From the NCBI GenBank assembly GCA_039090855.1, contig CM076995.1, positions 119,052,270 through 119,116,269 on the forward strand: a DNA stretch of 64,000 nucleotides, in the 5' to 3' direction. The translations under genes were made by a program, and so were the position numbers. Positions 22,061 to 33,405 of this stretch are shown piece after piece; the stretch's first letter is position 1, and each line of letters opens with the position of its first letter. The notes beneath the pieces were generated by a model. It was given only the letters and a program-made list of their open reading frames with translations, did not search any database and was not told where the DNA came from. Origin of the DNA: Macrothele yani. Lineage: Eukaryota > Arthropoda > Arachnida > Araneae > Macrothelidae.

Positions 22061-24409
22061 ATGCAGTGTTGTCTGGGTATATTTTTGGATGAAAATTGTG
22101 AAAATCAATGTTATGGAATTTCAAACATTCAACCAATTAATGAATTCCAAGATTGTGATGTCAACCTTTTAAAAATAAGGGTTCATTGTGATGGCATTTC
22201 CACTCTTTGTACATATCACTTCCAAAAGTATGTTTGCAGGTACAGACACTTATTTGGGAGAGTATGCTGTGATCCTTTGTCATATCACAAGAAAATTTTC
22301 AAGAAGCAATTGAGAGAAATAACTGTGGAACTTAGTGAAAAGTGGTCTTCATTGTCTCTTATTCCAGGGAAATCTGTATGCTGTACTTGCTATAAAAAAC
22401 TTTCAAGTGAAACGATTGAAGATGAAATTCACATTGAAGATGCAGTGCCTTTCACTACACCAGAAGTTGTTTTAGAAGAAATTAATGAAGTTGGAACTGC
22501 TCTGAGTTTAACACCAGTTAAAATTTGGAAATTGAGTGACAAAAAGAAACATTTAGAGGTTAAAAGAACATTGAAAAGATTTTCAACAGCTGTCCAGAAA
22601 AAACTGTCAGACTCGTTTCAGATGCAAGAGGGGTCAGTCCATTGATGAAGTGGAAAAAGTCAGTAATGATTATGAAACTGCACTCGCAGGCATTGAGTAT
22701 TTAGTCCAAAGCATTAAACACAGGCTTAAAAGTTGTAACAGAAATTCTGAAAAAATTAAAGTTATCAGTGTTGTTCCTCATAGCTGGTCCATAAAGAAAA
22801 CTATACGAGAGTTAGGTGTAAGTACGTATTTAGGAAGAAAAACACGGGGCCTAATTGAAACACATGGTATCATTCCACAGGTAAATATTCACAAGCGTGG
22901 TAAACAACTATTGAAAGAAACTGTGGACTTAGTTGTAAATTTTTATCAAAGTGATGAAATCAGCAGGATGCGCCCTGGAATGAAAGACACTAAATCAGTT
23001 TGTTTAGAAAATAGAACCAAGCAGGTAAAACAGAAACGGCTGATACTGTGTAATTTAAAAGAAGCATATGAGAAATTCAAATTTGAACATCAACCGTTAC
23101 GACAGGATTTTCTACATTCTGCATGCTACGCCCAAAATAGTGGGTTCTTGCTGGACCTAATGGCACACATTCAGTTTGCGTCTGCTCTACTCACCAAAAT
23201 GTCAAGTTGATGGCGAGTGCTATACAGTTACGTGATTTTAGAGATCTTATTTCTAAAGCAGTTTGTGATATTGCAAATGAAGACTGCATGTTTGGATTAT
23301 GCACAAAGTGTCCAGGAGTTGAAGTTCTCAGGGAAGAGTTCAACCCTGAGTATGAAGATGAGCTGATAACATACAAGCAATGGGTCACAACTGACCACTG
23401 CAAACTTGTAACACTTGTTGAACTGTATGATGATTTTAAAGAAAATTTCCTTACCAAACTTCAAGATTTAAAAAGCTACCATTTTATTGCAAAAAGCCAG
23501 TCGAATTTTTTAAAAATGAAAAAGGAAAACTTGAAAAGGTATGAATGCATAGTCATTGGGTATTTTTCTGAAAATTACACTTTCATTGTACAGGATGAAA
23601 TTCAGTTTCCACTGGCTTAATTCCCAAGCAACAGTTCATCCTTTTTGCATCTACTACAGAGATGAAAATGGGGAACTGTTTTGTAGAAGTGTGTGCTTCC
23701 TAAGTGACTGTCTAATTCACAATACAGCTGCTGTTTGTACTTTTCAAAAGAAGCTGATGCCTCTTGTACAATCTCTAAATGGAAGCGCGAAAAAAGTTAT
23801 TTATTTTTCAGATGAATCCGTAGCCCAATACAAAAACAGGAAAAATTTTGCTAACTTGTGCAAACACAAGGAAGACTTTGATTTAGATGTAGAGTGGCAC
23901 TTCTTTGCCACAAGTCATAGTAAAGGCCCCTGTGATGGTATCGGTGGGACTGTAAAAAGACTTGTTGGAAAAGCGAGCCTTCAAAGAACAACAAAAGATG
24001 ACATTTTAACAGTTAAAGACATGTATGACTTTTGTGAAAAGAAAATAACTGGAATTAATTTTTTTTAATTCACCAAGAAGTGATTAGAAAAGAAGATGGA
24101 AAGCTCACAAAGCGGTTTTCTGAAGCTCGACCAGTGCCTAATACACGAGGAAACCATAGTTTTGTTCCAAAGGATGGCACTACTTTGGTTATCAGCAGAA
24201 CCTCATCTTTCCCAGACAAGCATAATTTCATGTTCAAGATACTTAATGAAGATGAAGTTGATATAAAAAACATCAAGGAGAGATATAACATTGTATGTGC
24301 TTACAGGGGAAAATGGTTTGTAGCTCGGGTTGAAGAACTGTCTAAAAAAATTATAACATCTGGGCTAAGTTTTACAATCCAAGTGGACCTTCTACAACTT
24401 TCAGTATGA
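22061..24409 (+). pseudogene. Putative transposase of the long-TIR element (four or more frameshifts)
   Basis: Five overlapping ORFs read as one protein of roughly 780 residues. The N-terminal part is Cys-rich (CCLGIFLDENCENQC, CTYHFQKYVCRYRHLFGRVCC, SVCCTCYKKL), possibly zinc-binding. The middle holds HSWSIKKTIRELGVSTYLGR, SRMRPGMKD, QKRLILCNLKEAYEKFK and VCVCSTHQNVKLM. The C-terminal part holds KKVIYFSDESVAQYKNRKNF and WHFFATSHSKGPCDGIGGTV-KR, a pattern I recall from widespread uncharacterised invertebrate proteins. The Asp in FSDES and the D in CDGIGG are candidate catalytic residues, by inference only. Frame breaks lie near 22632 (G-run), 23140, 23600 and 24062 (T-run). Its position between the two TIRs is the main reason to call it the transposase. 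Confidence 0.65.
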
Positions 24410-24794
24410 AAGAAAATGTGGAAAAGGTTTGGATTCTGATGCAAAATGTACTGGACAAGTTATCACCTCTTGAATTTACAACATCAACCGGGTGGACGCA
24501 CAACATTACCCAAGAAAAGAACACTGAACTCTCTTTTAAGTTAATGTCTTACTCAAAAAAGTCATGTTGAAAAAAAAACCCCACTAAAAATCAAAATTGC
24601 AAAACTTTACCCTTTTGATGTGTTATGTGGTAGCCAGTAAATTTAGAGAGGGAAACAAACTTCTATTTCCAAAAAAAAAAAAAAAAAAGGACTTGTAAAT
24701 GTTTTTATACAATACAAGCATACCAAAGATTTTTGTAAATACAATTACATATATCTTAAGTAATTACATTTACTTTGTGCTTATGATTGTAACA

Positions 24795-25655
24795 CAAAAT
24801 TTGAAAACTTGCTGGGTGCACCAGACTGCTCAAGGTAAGCTCAAAATTTTAGCAAACATTTTAAAATCATGAATCTAATAATTGTGTTAAAGTGTATTTC
24901 TAATGATATGTATATAATATTTGCTCAGAAACAGGACATAAATGTATGTTATTGTTTTTGTGAGAGAGGTTTGTTTTACATCATTTTGAGTCCTTGTAAT
25001 TCAGAAACCCAGCTGAACCACAAAATGAAATTCATATCCTTGATAGGGTACCAATAGGTGAGTTCACACAAAGAATTTCAGATTTTTTGCAGGTTGCCCC
25101 TTTTAAGATATTTGACCTTGAACTCTGCATTTTTTTGCAAATTTGGCAACTTTAGGGTTAAAAAAATTTAGCAAGGGGTTTAAAACATGAATTTGTTTCT
25201 TAATAAGCTAAAACCTACCTATCCATAGTTGGTAAGGGAAAAGTTTTAGTTTGTGGTTTTAAGCCCTTTCTGAGTTACAGCATCCTAAAAATGGTGATTT
25301 TGCAAATCGCATGTGCTGAATATAAGTCCATTTTCATCTGGTTAGATTAAAAGCTACATTTGAAGTAAGTACCTTTTGTGAAACCTCAAAATGTCTACTT
25401 TCAGTGGATAAAAGGTTTATTTAGTTATCTCAAGTAGTTATTGAGTAACAGCCATTTCCAAGAACCCTTGAAAACCCTAATTTTTGCCCTTCTCGGCCGG
25501 TAAAAATAGGTGTAGATCCAAAATGGCGGCAGATAAAAAAAAATGAAAAATTGTTTTGATCTACTCACTAAGGGTACTAACTATGATGGGAATATAAAAA
25601 AAATATAAATTGGTCAAGCAACCCACCCTTGCTGATTTCACATGGAACGACCCTG
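24795..25655. repeat. Right long terminal inverted repeat
   Basis: Reverse complement of 20702-21545. It ends ATTTCACATGGAACGACCCTG at the outer side, followed by TA and then inverted LINE-A sequence. The intervening 24410-24794 contains an A-run and no coding sequence. Confidence 0.85.
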
Positions 25656-25781
25656 TAGCATTGTTCCAATTCTCAGGAATCTTCCCTTCATTAAGGCATC
25701 GAGTGAAAATTTGGGCGAGTACTGTTTTGATTTCTCCACATGCTTCTTGTATGATGTCTACAGTAATTCCATCTTCTCCTG

Positions 25782-25929
25782 GAGCTTTTCCCCGCTTCAT
25801 GTTCTTGATTGCATGTGCAACTTCAGCTGGGAGGACTGGAAGAACTCTGGTACTGGAGCTTTTCCCCGCTTCATGTTCTTGATTGCATGTGCAACTTCTG
25901 CTGGGAGGACTGGAAGAACTCTGGTACTG
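25782..25929. repeat. 74-bp tandem duplication inside LINE-A copy 3
   Basis: Two units start with GAGCTTTTCCCCGCTTCATG at 25782 and 25856 and run to GGTACTG, with one or two differences. Other LINE-A copies have one unit. As 74 is not a multiple of three, it disrupts the frame. Confidence 0.9.
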
Positions 25930-26535
25930 GTACCTTTCATGATGTCTGGAGTACATGTATCATCCCTTTCATATAATTTGGAGTAGAAATCTGTGACTCT
26001 AGTCAAAATTTCGCCTCTATTTCTTGTTACAGAACCATCTTCTTTTCTCAGTGCCATAATCTGTTTTCTTCCCTTACTGAGATGTCCCTTTGCTATCTTT
26101 AGGCTTTGGTTGTTTTCAATTGCTTTCCTCACTAGTTCACAGTTGAATTTCCTTACGTCTTCAGTGTGACTTTTTCGTACTGTCTTGCATAGCTCTATAT
26201 ATTCCACTTTGGAAGTCACATCTTCTTTAGTTGTCCTCATCTCTCTTTTTTTTTTTTTTGCATCAACATTTTGGTTTTTCCTGATATTTTGTTCACATGC
26301 AACTTGTTCTTAGACCCAGCTAATTTTGTTGCTGTTTCCATAAGAGCTTTGGTTACTTTTCTGTTAACTTCAGAAATATCCACTTCTTCCGATATTAGGC
26401 CTTCTAATGCAGAGAATCTGTTCTTCAGTTCCAGCTTGAAGGTATTATGGTGTTTTTTAAGGTTGGTTATGTCAATACATTTTGTTTGTCTTATGAGCTT
26501 TGCTATGTTCGAGTTTTAGTGTTGAGGTGCATCTT

Positions 26536-27342
26536 TCATCTCACCAATCTATGGTCACCACTACCTGTGTTGAACTTGTTTAGCACACTGCAGTCTTCTA
26601 CGACGAATTTTTTGTTACACATAATAAAATCAATTTTACTTGTCCCATTTGGATGTCTCCATGTCCATTTCCTGTGTGGCTTTTTCTTGTAAAAGGAGTT
26701 GATGATGAAAAACCCTTCTGCCTCTGCAAACTCAACGAGAATATTTCCACGCTGGTTTCTGTTGCAGTGACCGAATTTACCTACTGAAGTTTCATTCTGT
26801 TGCCGTTGCCCTATTTTTGCATTGAAATCTCCCATAATTATCTTCAAGTGCTGCTTACCTTTATTATTTAGATGACGGATTTCCTCATAAAATTCTTCAA
26901 TTTCTTCTTCAGCATGACTTGTGGTGGGTGCATAAGTTGGAATAATCTGAGCCTTGTAACTTCTCGAGAGTTGGATAACGAGTCGTGCAGCTCTGTCAGA
27001 GGAACTTTCAACTTCTACAACTTTATCCTTCAGTTTCTTGTTTATTATAAATCCAACACCACTAGTTCTGCCAGTATCTGTCCCACGATAGTAGAAGAGC
27101 TGTCCCCTTTTCAGTTCAATGAGATCTTCTCCTTTTCTCTTTACCTCACTTAACCTGACGATGTCCCACTTGATCCTTTGTAGTTCCTCTTCCAATTCAA
27201 GAAGCCTTGAATCAGAAGATAGGGAGCGTCCATTATACGTAGTCAAGGTCAGCATCAGATGGCAGCCTAGTCCGGTCCTCCGGGGATTCTTAGCACCCTC
27301 TGCCTTCATGTTGCACTTGGCCGCTGCCTTGGGCAGGTACAT
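26536..27342 (-). pseudogene. LINE-A endonuclease domain (copy 3)
   Basis: This 268-residue frame begins MYLPKAAAKCNMKAEGAKNP and carries the APE-type endonuclease motifs in order: LTTYNGRSLSSDSRL, KWDIVRLSEVKRKGE, AQIIPTYAPT, KIIMGDFNAKIGQ, a KIDFIMCNKKF motif and GDHRLVR (usual SDHRLVR). In RTE-type LINEs this domain nicks the target and is fused to the reverse transcriptase in one ORF. An extra Gly codon-like change before DHR and a shift just after it (about 26536) end the ORF. The same domain in copy 4 is on the minus strand at 27620-28553 in two frames. Confidence 0.88.
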
Positions 27343-27600
27343 TCCAGCGGCCGGAGACTGAGGGCCAAGATTTAAGTTGTGGAGTCATTTTGGAGGGGTT
27401 TGGCCATAACTCACCTTGATGGCCAAGCGGGTTGGTGAGTGTGGGATAGCATTTCCTCTAATCCCGATGGTACAGTTATACCGCTATTGGCAGTCGTCAG
27501 AGCCCCTTTAGTGGGAACAGGATGCATCACGAGAAGACGGGGTTGACATTTGTCAAGGAGAGGCTGGGATGTTACGCATCACCTGACCTTACATCCCTTG

Positions 27601-27616
27601 CTATATATATATATAT
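27601..27616. repeat. (TA)n tract between LINE-A copies 3 and 4
   Basis: A 16-base alternating TA run separates the 5' end of copy 3 from the inverted edge of copy 4. A matching AT run follows copy 4 at about 30796-30808, so it may be the target duplication of copy 4. Confidence 0.85.
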
Positions 27617-30600
27617 GGTATTATGGTGTTTTTTAAGGTTGGTTATGTCAATAGATTTTGTTTTTCTTATGAGCTTGCCACGTTCAAGTTTAGTGTTGAG
27701 GTGCATCTTACATCTCACCAATCTATGGTCACTACCAGTGTTGTACTTGTTTAGCACACTGCAGTCTTCTATGACGAATTTTTTGTTACACATAATAAAA
27801 TCAATTTCACTTGTTGTCCCATTTGGATGTCCCCATGTCCATTTCCTGTGTGACTTTTTCTTGAAGAAGGAGTTCAAGATGAAAAACCCTTCTGCCTCTG
27901 CAAACTCAACGAGAGTATTTCCACGCTGGTTTCTGTTGCCGTGACCGAATTTACCTACTGAAGTTTCATTCTGCTGCCGTTGCCCTATTTTTGCATTGAA
28001 ATCTCCCATAATTATTTTCAAGTGCTGCTTACCTTTATTATTTAGGTGACAAATTTCCTCATAAAATTCTTCAATTTCTTCTTCAGGATGACTTGTGGTG
28101 GGTGCATAAGTTTGAATAATCTGAGCCTGGTATCTTTTCGAGAGTTGGATAACAAGCCGTGCAGCTCTGTCAGAGGAACTTTCAACTTCTACAACTTTAT
28201 CCTTCAGTTTCTTGTTTATTATAAATCCAACACCACTAGTTCGGCCAGTATCTGTCCCACGATTGTAGAAGAGATGTCCACTTTTCAGTTCGATGAGATC
28301 TTCTCCTTACCTCACTTAGCCCCACGATGTCCCACTTGATCCTTTGTAGTTCCTCTTCCAATTCAAGAAGCCTTGAATCAGAAGATAGGGAGCGTCCATT
28401 GTATGTTGCCAAGGTCAGCATCAGATGGCAGCCTAGTCCGGTCCTCCGGGGATTCTTAGCACCCTCTGCCTTCATGTCGCACTGGCCGCTGCCTTGGCCA
28501 GGTACATTCCAGCTGCCGGAGACTGAGGGCCAAGATTTAAGTTGTGGAGTCATTTTGGAGGGGTTTGGCCATAACTCACCACGCTGCCCAAGCGGGTTGG
28601 TGAGTGTGGGATAGAATTTCCTCTAATCCCGATGGTATAGTTATACCGCTATTGGCGGTCGTCAGAGCCCCTTTAGTAGGAACAGGATGCACCACGAGAA
28701 GGCGGGGTTGACATTTGTCAAGGAGAGGCTGTGATGTTACGCATCACCTGACCTTACATCCCTTCAAGTTGGAACTGAAGAACAAATTCTCTGCTTTAGA
28801 AGGCCTAACATCGGAAGAAGTGGACATCTCTGAAGTTAACAGAAAAGTAACCAAAGCTCTTATGGAAACAGCAACAAAATTAGCTGGGTCTAAGAACAAG
28901 TTGCATGTAAATAAATTATCAGGAAAAACGAAAATGTTGATGCAAAAAAGAAGAGAGATGAGGACAACTAAAGAAGATGTGACTTCCAAAGTGGAATATA
29001 TAGAGCTATGCAAGACAGTACGAAAAAGTATCACTGAAGACGTAAGAAAATTCAACTGTGAACTAGTGTGGAAAGCAATTGAAAACAACCAAAGCCTAAA
29101 GATAGCAAAGGGACATCTCAGTAAGGGAAGAAAACAGATTATGGCACTGAGAAAAGAAGATGGTTCTGTAACAAGAAATAGAGGCGAAATTTTGACAAGA
29201 GTGAAAGATTTCTACTCCAAATTATATGAAAGGGATGTGATACATGCACTCCAGACATCATGAAAGATACCAGTACCAGAGTTCCTCCAGTCCTTCCAGC
29301 AGAAGTTGCACATGCAATCAAGAACATGAAGCGGGGAAAAGCTCCAGGAGAAGATGGAATTACTGTAGATATCATACAAGAAGCAAGTGGAGAAATCGAA
29401 ACAGTACTCGCCCAAATTTTCACTCGATGCCTTAATGAAGGAAAGATTCCTGAGGATTGGAACAACGCTATAATGATCCTGCTACATAAGAAAGGTGACA
29501 TTGAGGATCTCGGAAACTACAGACCTATCAGCCTCCTATCAGTAGTTTATAAAATCTTCACTAAAGTTCTTTCACACCGCTTGAAGGTAACACTGGACAT
29601 GGCTCAACCGAGAGAACAAGCTGGATTCAGGAGTGGATACAGCACAATAGATCATATCCATGTGCTGAGAGAACTAATTGAAAGAGCGAGGGAATATGAA
29701 CTTCCATTGTGCATGGCTTTTATCGATTATGAAAAAGCCTTTGATTCGGTGAAACCATCAGCAGTTACAATGGCTCTGAAAACCTGCGGTATTGAAGATG
29801 CATACATTAATATTATTAAAAACATCTATGAAAATGCAAGTGCAAAGATTAGGCTGTTTGAAAATACAACACACATAAAAATTGGAAAGGGAGTGAGACA
29901 AGGTGACACCATATCTCCGAAGCTCTTTAATGCCACATTGGAGGGTGTTTTTCAGCCACTGAGCTGGGAAAACAAGGGGATAAAGATTAATGGAGATTAT
30001 CTAACCCACCTTCGTTTTGCTGATGACGTAGTCATTTTTGCAACTAGCCCATCAGAGCTGCAGAGTATGATCCAGGAACTTGCTGACAAGAGTAAAGAAG
30101 TGGGATTAAAAATGAACTTTCAGAAGACAAAAGTGATGTTCAATGCTTTTACAAGAAATGAAGATTTATCGATTGATGGAGAAAAGCTGGAGATAACAGA
30201 CACGTACGTTTATCTTGGACAGCAGATATCAAGTGAGGGTCACATTGATGAAGAAATTAATCGGCGTACAAAACTTGCCTGGAGAGCTTTTGGAAGAAAC
30301 AGCATAATTTTCAAGAGCAATATGCCATTATGTCTTAAAAGAAAAGTGTTTGATCAATGCATCCTTCCAGTGCTTACATATGGTGCAGAGACGTGGACCT
30401 TAACTAAAAGAGACATACAAAGGCTGCAGACAACTCAAAGAAGCATGGAGAGGTGCATACTTGGTGTAACCAGGAGAGATAAGAAGAGGAATTCGTGGAT
30501 CCGAAAAATGACAAGAGTGGAAGACATCATGATCAGAGTTAAATCCCTGAAATGGCAATGGGCTGGACATACTGCCAGAAGGACAGATCATCGATGGACA

Positions 30601-30808
30601 GCCAAAATTTTAGATTGGATTCCAAGGGACAGGAAAAGACCCAGAAGAAGACCACATGGAAGATGGGTGGATGAAATTCGAAAGTATGCAGGGGTGACAT
30701 GGAGGAGACTGGCACAAGACAGAGCGTTGTGGAGGAAACTTGGGGAGACCTTCGTCCAGCAGTGGATTGAAAATGGTTGACAATGATGATGATGATGATA
30801 TATATATA
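27617..30808 (+). mobile_element. LINE-A copy 4: full-length RTE-type LINE with exact 5' inversion
   Basis: The 3' portion (28763-30795, + strand) holds linker, RT and the C-terminal domain, ending in a GATGATGAT tail. The 5' portion (27617-28762) is inverted: it runs on the minus strand from the element's 5' end at 28762 to MTNLKKHHNT at 27617. The intact order, visible in copy 5, is KKHHNT followed by FKLELRNRFSALE; here the + segment begins with FKLELKNKFSALE. The inversion therefore neither loses nor repeats sequence, apart from two shared T bases. Length is about 3.19 kb. AT tracts border both sides. Confidence 0.93.
28763..30780 (+). pseudogene. LINE-A linker, reverse transcriptase and C-terminal domain (copy 4)
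   Basis: Two overlapping frames (to 29263, and 29260-30780) are separated by a two-base insertion near 29236, where copies 1 and 6 read ERDDTCTPD. The second frame, 506 residues, is otherwise open. It contains NYRPISLLSVVYKIFTKVL, QAGFRSGYSTIDHIH, FIDYEKAFDSVKP, GVRQGDTISPKLFN, the catalytic LRFADDVVIF, and TDTYVYLGQQISSEGHID. After LAWRAFGRN comes the conserved RTE C-terminal block TYGAETWTLTKRD, SMERCILGVTRRDKKRN, WQWAGHTARR and FVQQWIENG. All RT catalytic residues are present. It is the best LINE-A template in the window. Confidence 0.93.
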
Positions 30809-30879
30809 TTTTATCACAAGACCAGTCTTCATTTCAGCATTTAGAGTGAAAAGACAAGATTTAAAAGCAATGGACTATA

Positions 30880-32215
30880 AAGGTAACAGCTCAACAAAGA
30901 AAAAAAAAAACAGGAAATGAAAAGTTGAATAAAGTTCTGTGGGAGGATTTTTTTAGTGCAAGAGCAAAAAAATTACCAATTTCAAGCACATACTACAAAC
31001 ATGTGCAAGAAAAATAGCCAAAGATCTTGGAAAAGAGTTCCATTTTTCTAATGGATGTTTAAAGAGTTTTCAAAAGAAGTACAGCCTTTTGTTGAAGGAA
31101 ATTTGTGTTGAAGAGGCAGACATCAAAGAGGAAAGTTTCGGATTGGATACAAAAATTATCAGCACTTATTGAAGACCATGAATCTCAAAACATTGCTAAT
31201 TGTGATGAAACATTGTTTTTCTGTTGTTGTTTCCTTTGTTAGTTTTTTTACTTCCGAATAAAACCTAGTTTTGTGTTTGAAAGGTGAAACCTGTATTGGA
31301 GGAAAGAGTCCTAAGGAACACCTTGCAGTTTTTATTTATTCCTTTTTGTCAGAGAAAATGGAAAAAGCATTTGCAATTTGCAAAGCACCAAACCATGATG
31401 TTTCAATAATGGATTTTAAAAAGCTTCCCAGTGGGTTGAAATCAAACAAGAAAGCCTGGGTGACAGCTCAAATTATGGCCGAGTTGATAACAAGTTATTA
31501 TAGTAATTCAAAGATGAAAAGGCAAAACAGACATGTCCTTTTGTTTTGGGGTAACACAACATGGCCTCATATTGACCTATCAAATGTAAAACTTGCATGG
31601 TTTCTACCAAATACAATCAGCATTTGTCAACTAGTAGATAAATGGATTATTCAACTCGTCAAATTTCATTAACCAAAACTTGTTTACAGTTGCTTCTTGC
31701 AAATGTGAAATTAGTTTCCTCTTCTAGCAAACAAATGAAATCCATAACTGTTCTTGATGCTATTGGATGACTTGTAAAAGCATCACATGTAGTGCTACCC
31801 AGTAATGTCCAGCATGAGCAACTAAATAGGCTATAAGCAGTCGCCTGTCCCTACTTTAAGGTAACTGGTTCCAGGGAAGTGATAGAGCCAGTGCCGTGAA
31901 ATAAACAGCACATCCACGGCCCACGGTGGTTCAAACCCAGACCCATTTCAGACAAGTGGTCAGCGCTTAGACAGCTGCGCTACCGGGGCTGCCATTTGGA
32001 GGAATTGGACATGTGTGGTGAAATCATTGATATATGCAGCACTAAACAGAGCCAGTTTTTTAACAATCAATGCAAAGTATTATGTAAACATTGACTGCAA
32101 CATTGCAACCAAGCCTTGTAATGAAGATCTTAAAGAAGTTATTGAGCGACATCAAATTGAAGAGAAAAACAACAACAAACAAACAATAGCAGTGAAAATT
32201 ATGAAATAGAGGAGG
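30880..32215 (+). mobile_element. Tigger (pogo-type) transposon remnant
   Basis: Fragments on the + strand match the order of a Tigger transposase. First is a CENP-B-like DNA-binding segment (KLNKVLWEDF, KIAKDLGKEFHFSNGCLKSF, EICVEEADI) at 30920-31120. Next is a DDE core in which KGETCIGGKSPKEHLAVFIY, PNHDVSIMDFKKLPSGLKSN-KKAWVTAQ and NRHVLLFWGNTTWPHIDL are legible at 31280-31590; the expected catalytic LDN reads WGN. LAWFLPNTISICQLVDKWII follows (expected LQPLDQGI). C-terminal ITVLDAIG and YYVNIDCNIAT follow. It is far more decayed than the Tigger at 61795. A SINE interrupts it at 31829-31993. Confidence 0.75.
31829..31993 (-). mobile_element. tRNA-derived SINE (copy 1)
   Basis: The minus strand begins GGCAGCCCCGGTAGCGCAGC, with an A-box-like GGTAGCGCAGCTGTCTAAG and a B-box-like GGGTTTGAACC about 45 bases later. 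These are the internal promoter elements of a tRNA-like head. After a unique region it ends with GGGACAGGCGACTGCTTATA. A second copy with the same 3' block lies at 55822-56090. It sits inside the Tigger remnant and is therefore younger than it. Confidence 0.75.
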
Positions 32216-33008
32216 TGAATACAGAAATCACATCTAGGAACAACAACAAAAAAAAAACCCCATCATCAAACATTGCAAAATATTTAGGACATTTGAGACC
32301 TCTGAGGTTACCCTGAATTACTTCGTTAAATGTGCAGCACACGTGCTCATACTGTGAATCATATTGTAAGTGTTAGTGTACAAAAGTCAATATTGAATTA
32401 TTTAAGAAAAATAGAAGTTTCTTATTTTTAGTTGATTAAGGTATGAACAATACATTCTCTTAAGTAATTACTAATTATGTAGAATCTGTTATTAGCATGA
32501 CATAAATTCAAATGTTTACATATAAATGGCTTCCATGGAATGCACCTGTATAAAACGGAAAATATTTCCACTCCCTTGGATTCCATGTTAGATTGGTTTC
32601 ACTGTGTAAGGAAGATCCCCATTTTAATGATTAAGGCATTGCAGTACTGACAATCACAGCTGTGGTCGGTACCTTGGTTAATCACTGAAGATGAATCAAA
32701 TGAGGGTAAACTGTGTGCTGAGTTGATGCCGTGTGAAATGAAGTGTACACTGACTGTGCTTATTATATTTGCACTCAGATATGGAAGGACAAAACATTGA
32801 CTCAGCCAAAGCTGGGTATTACTTATATCATAGATTAAGACCTACTTATATCAATCCATGCCACAGTGTGATGTACTGTTGGGCAAGATATTGTTTTTGT
32901 TGGCCCATGTTGCATTAAGCAGCCAACTGCAAAACTGTGCCGTTTGTCTAGTATGAGACTCGCCCGTCGTACACCTCTGGAGCCACCTTTTGCTACCCTT
33001 TATACTTT
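32216..33008. other. Intron, no recognised content
   Basis: No coding or element signature was recognised between the Tigger remnant and the minisatellite, apart from a short A-run at 32241-32255. Confidence 0.4.
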
Positions 33009-33405
33009 CAATAAACTTTTTAATGACCACCTAACATAGAAATAAAATTTTTAACAACCACCAAACAGGGCAATTTTTAATAACTACCAAAAAAGAAATC
33101 TTTTAACAACCACCAAATGGGAATATTTTTAACAACTACCAAAAGGGAATTTTTTTTAATGCCCACCTAATTGGAAAACATTTTTTAATGACCATGTAAT
33201 GGGAAATTTTTTTAAAAACCACCAAATAGGGAATTTGCTGATAAACATCGAATGGAGAAATTTTTAAACAACAACCTAATGGGGAAGTTTTTTTTAATGA
33301 CCACTGAAATCAGAAATTTTTTAACCATCACTAAATGGGGAACATTTTTTTATGGCTGACAAATGGAAACTTTTTAATGACCATGCAACTGGAAAACTTC
33401 ACTAT
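33009..33405. repeat. Degenerate minisatellite, about 13 units of 26-32 bp
   Basis: Repeated pattern TTTTTAAYRACCACCWAATG followed by GGAAA, e.g. at 33009, 33040, 33064, 33089, 33115, 33145, 33172 and onward to about 33400. Units vary in length and sequence, so this is an old array. No ORF. Confidence 0.8.

Larger units (their letters stand above)
20702..25655 (+). mobile_element. DNA transposon with TIRs of about 850 bp, unassigned superfamily
   Basis: The ends read CAGGGTCGTTCCATGTGAAA, identical in both TIRs. The inverted repeat can be followed from 20702 to about 21545 and from about 24795 to 25655, with more differences toward the inside. TA stands outside each end (20700-20701 and 25656-25657). 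The internal 3.2 kb carries one broken gene with a probable transposase motif (22061-24409). Total length is about 4.95 kb. Very long TIRs of this kind occur in MULE, fold-back and a few other groups, but neither the ends nor the protein could be placed with certainty. The flanks do not give a normal target duplication because they are inverted copies of each other. Confidence 0.85.
25656..27599 (-). mobile_element. LINE-A copy 3, 5' half, 3' end cut by the long-TIR transposon
   Basis: On the minus strand from the right: a 5' UTR from 27599 to about 27343, the endonuclease domain (27342-26536), the linker and the RT start up to NEGKIPENWNN at 25658. It ends there against the transposon. The 5' end matches the 5' end of copy 4 to the base (ACATCCCTT on the plus strand), suggesting a true element terminus. 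A 74-bp tandem duplication covering the KAPGEDG/VLPAEVAHAIK region lies at 25782-25929 and shifts the frame. An A-rich interruption lies near 26250-26265. Confidence 0.9.

Noticed and set aside
22061..24409. Host THAP- or zinc-finger gene
   Set aside because: It lies exactly between two long inverted repeats, without introns, which fits a transposon gene better.
33009..33405. CRISPR-like array
   Set aside because: Units are degenerate, without constant repeats and unique spacers, and this is animal DNA.
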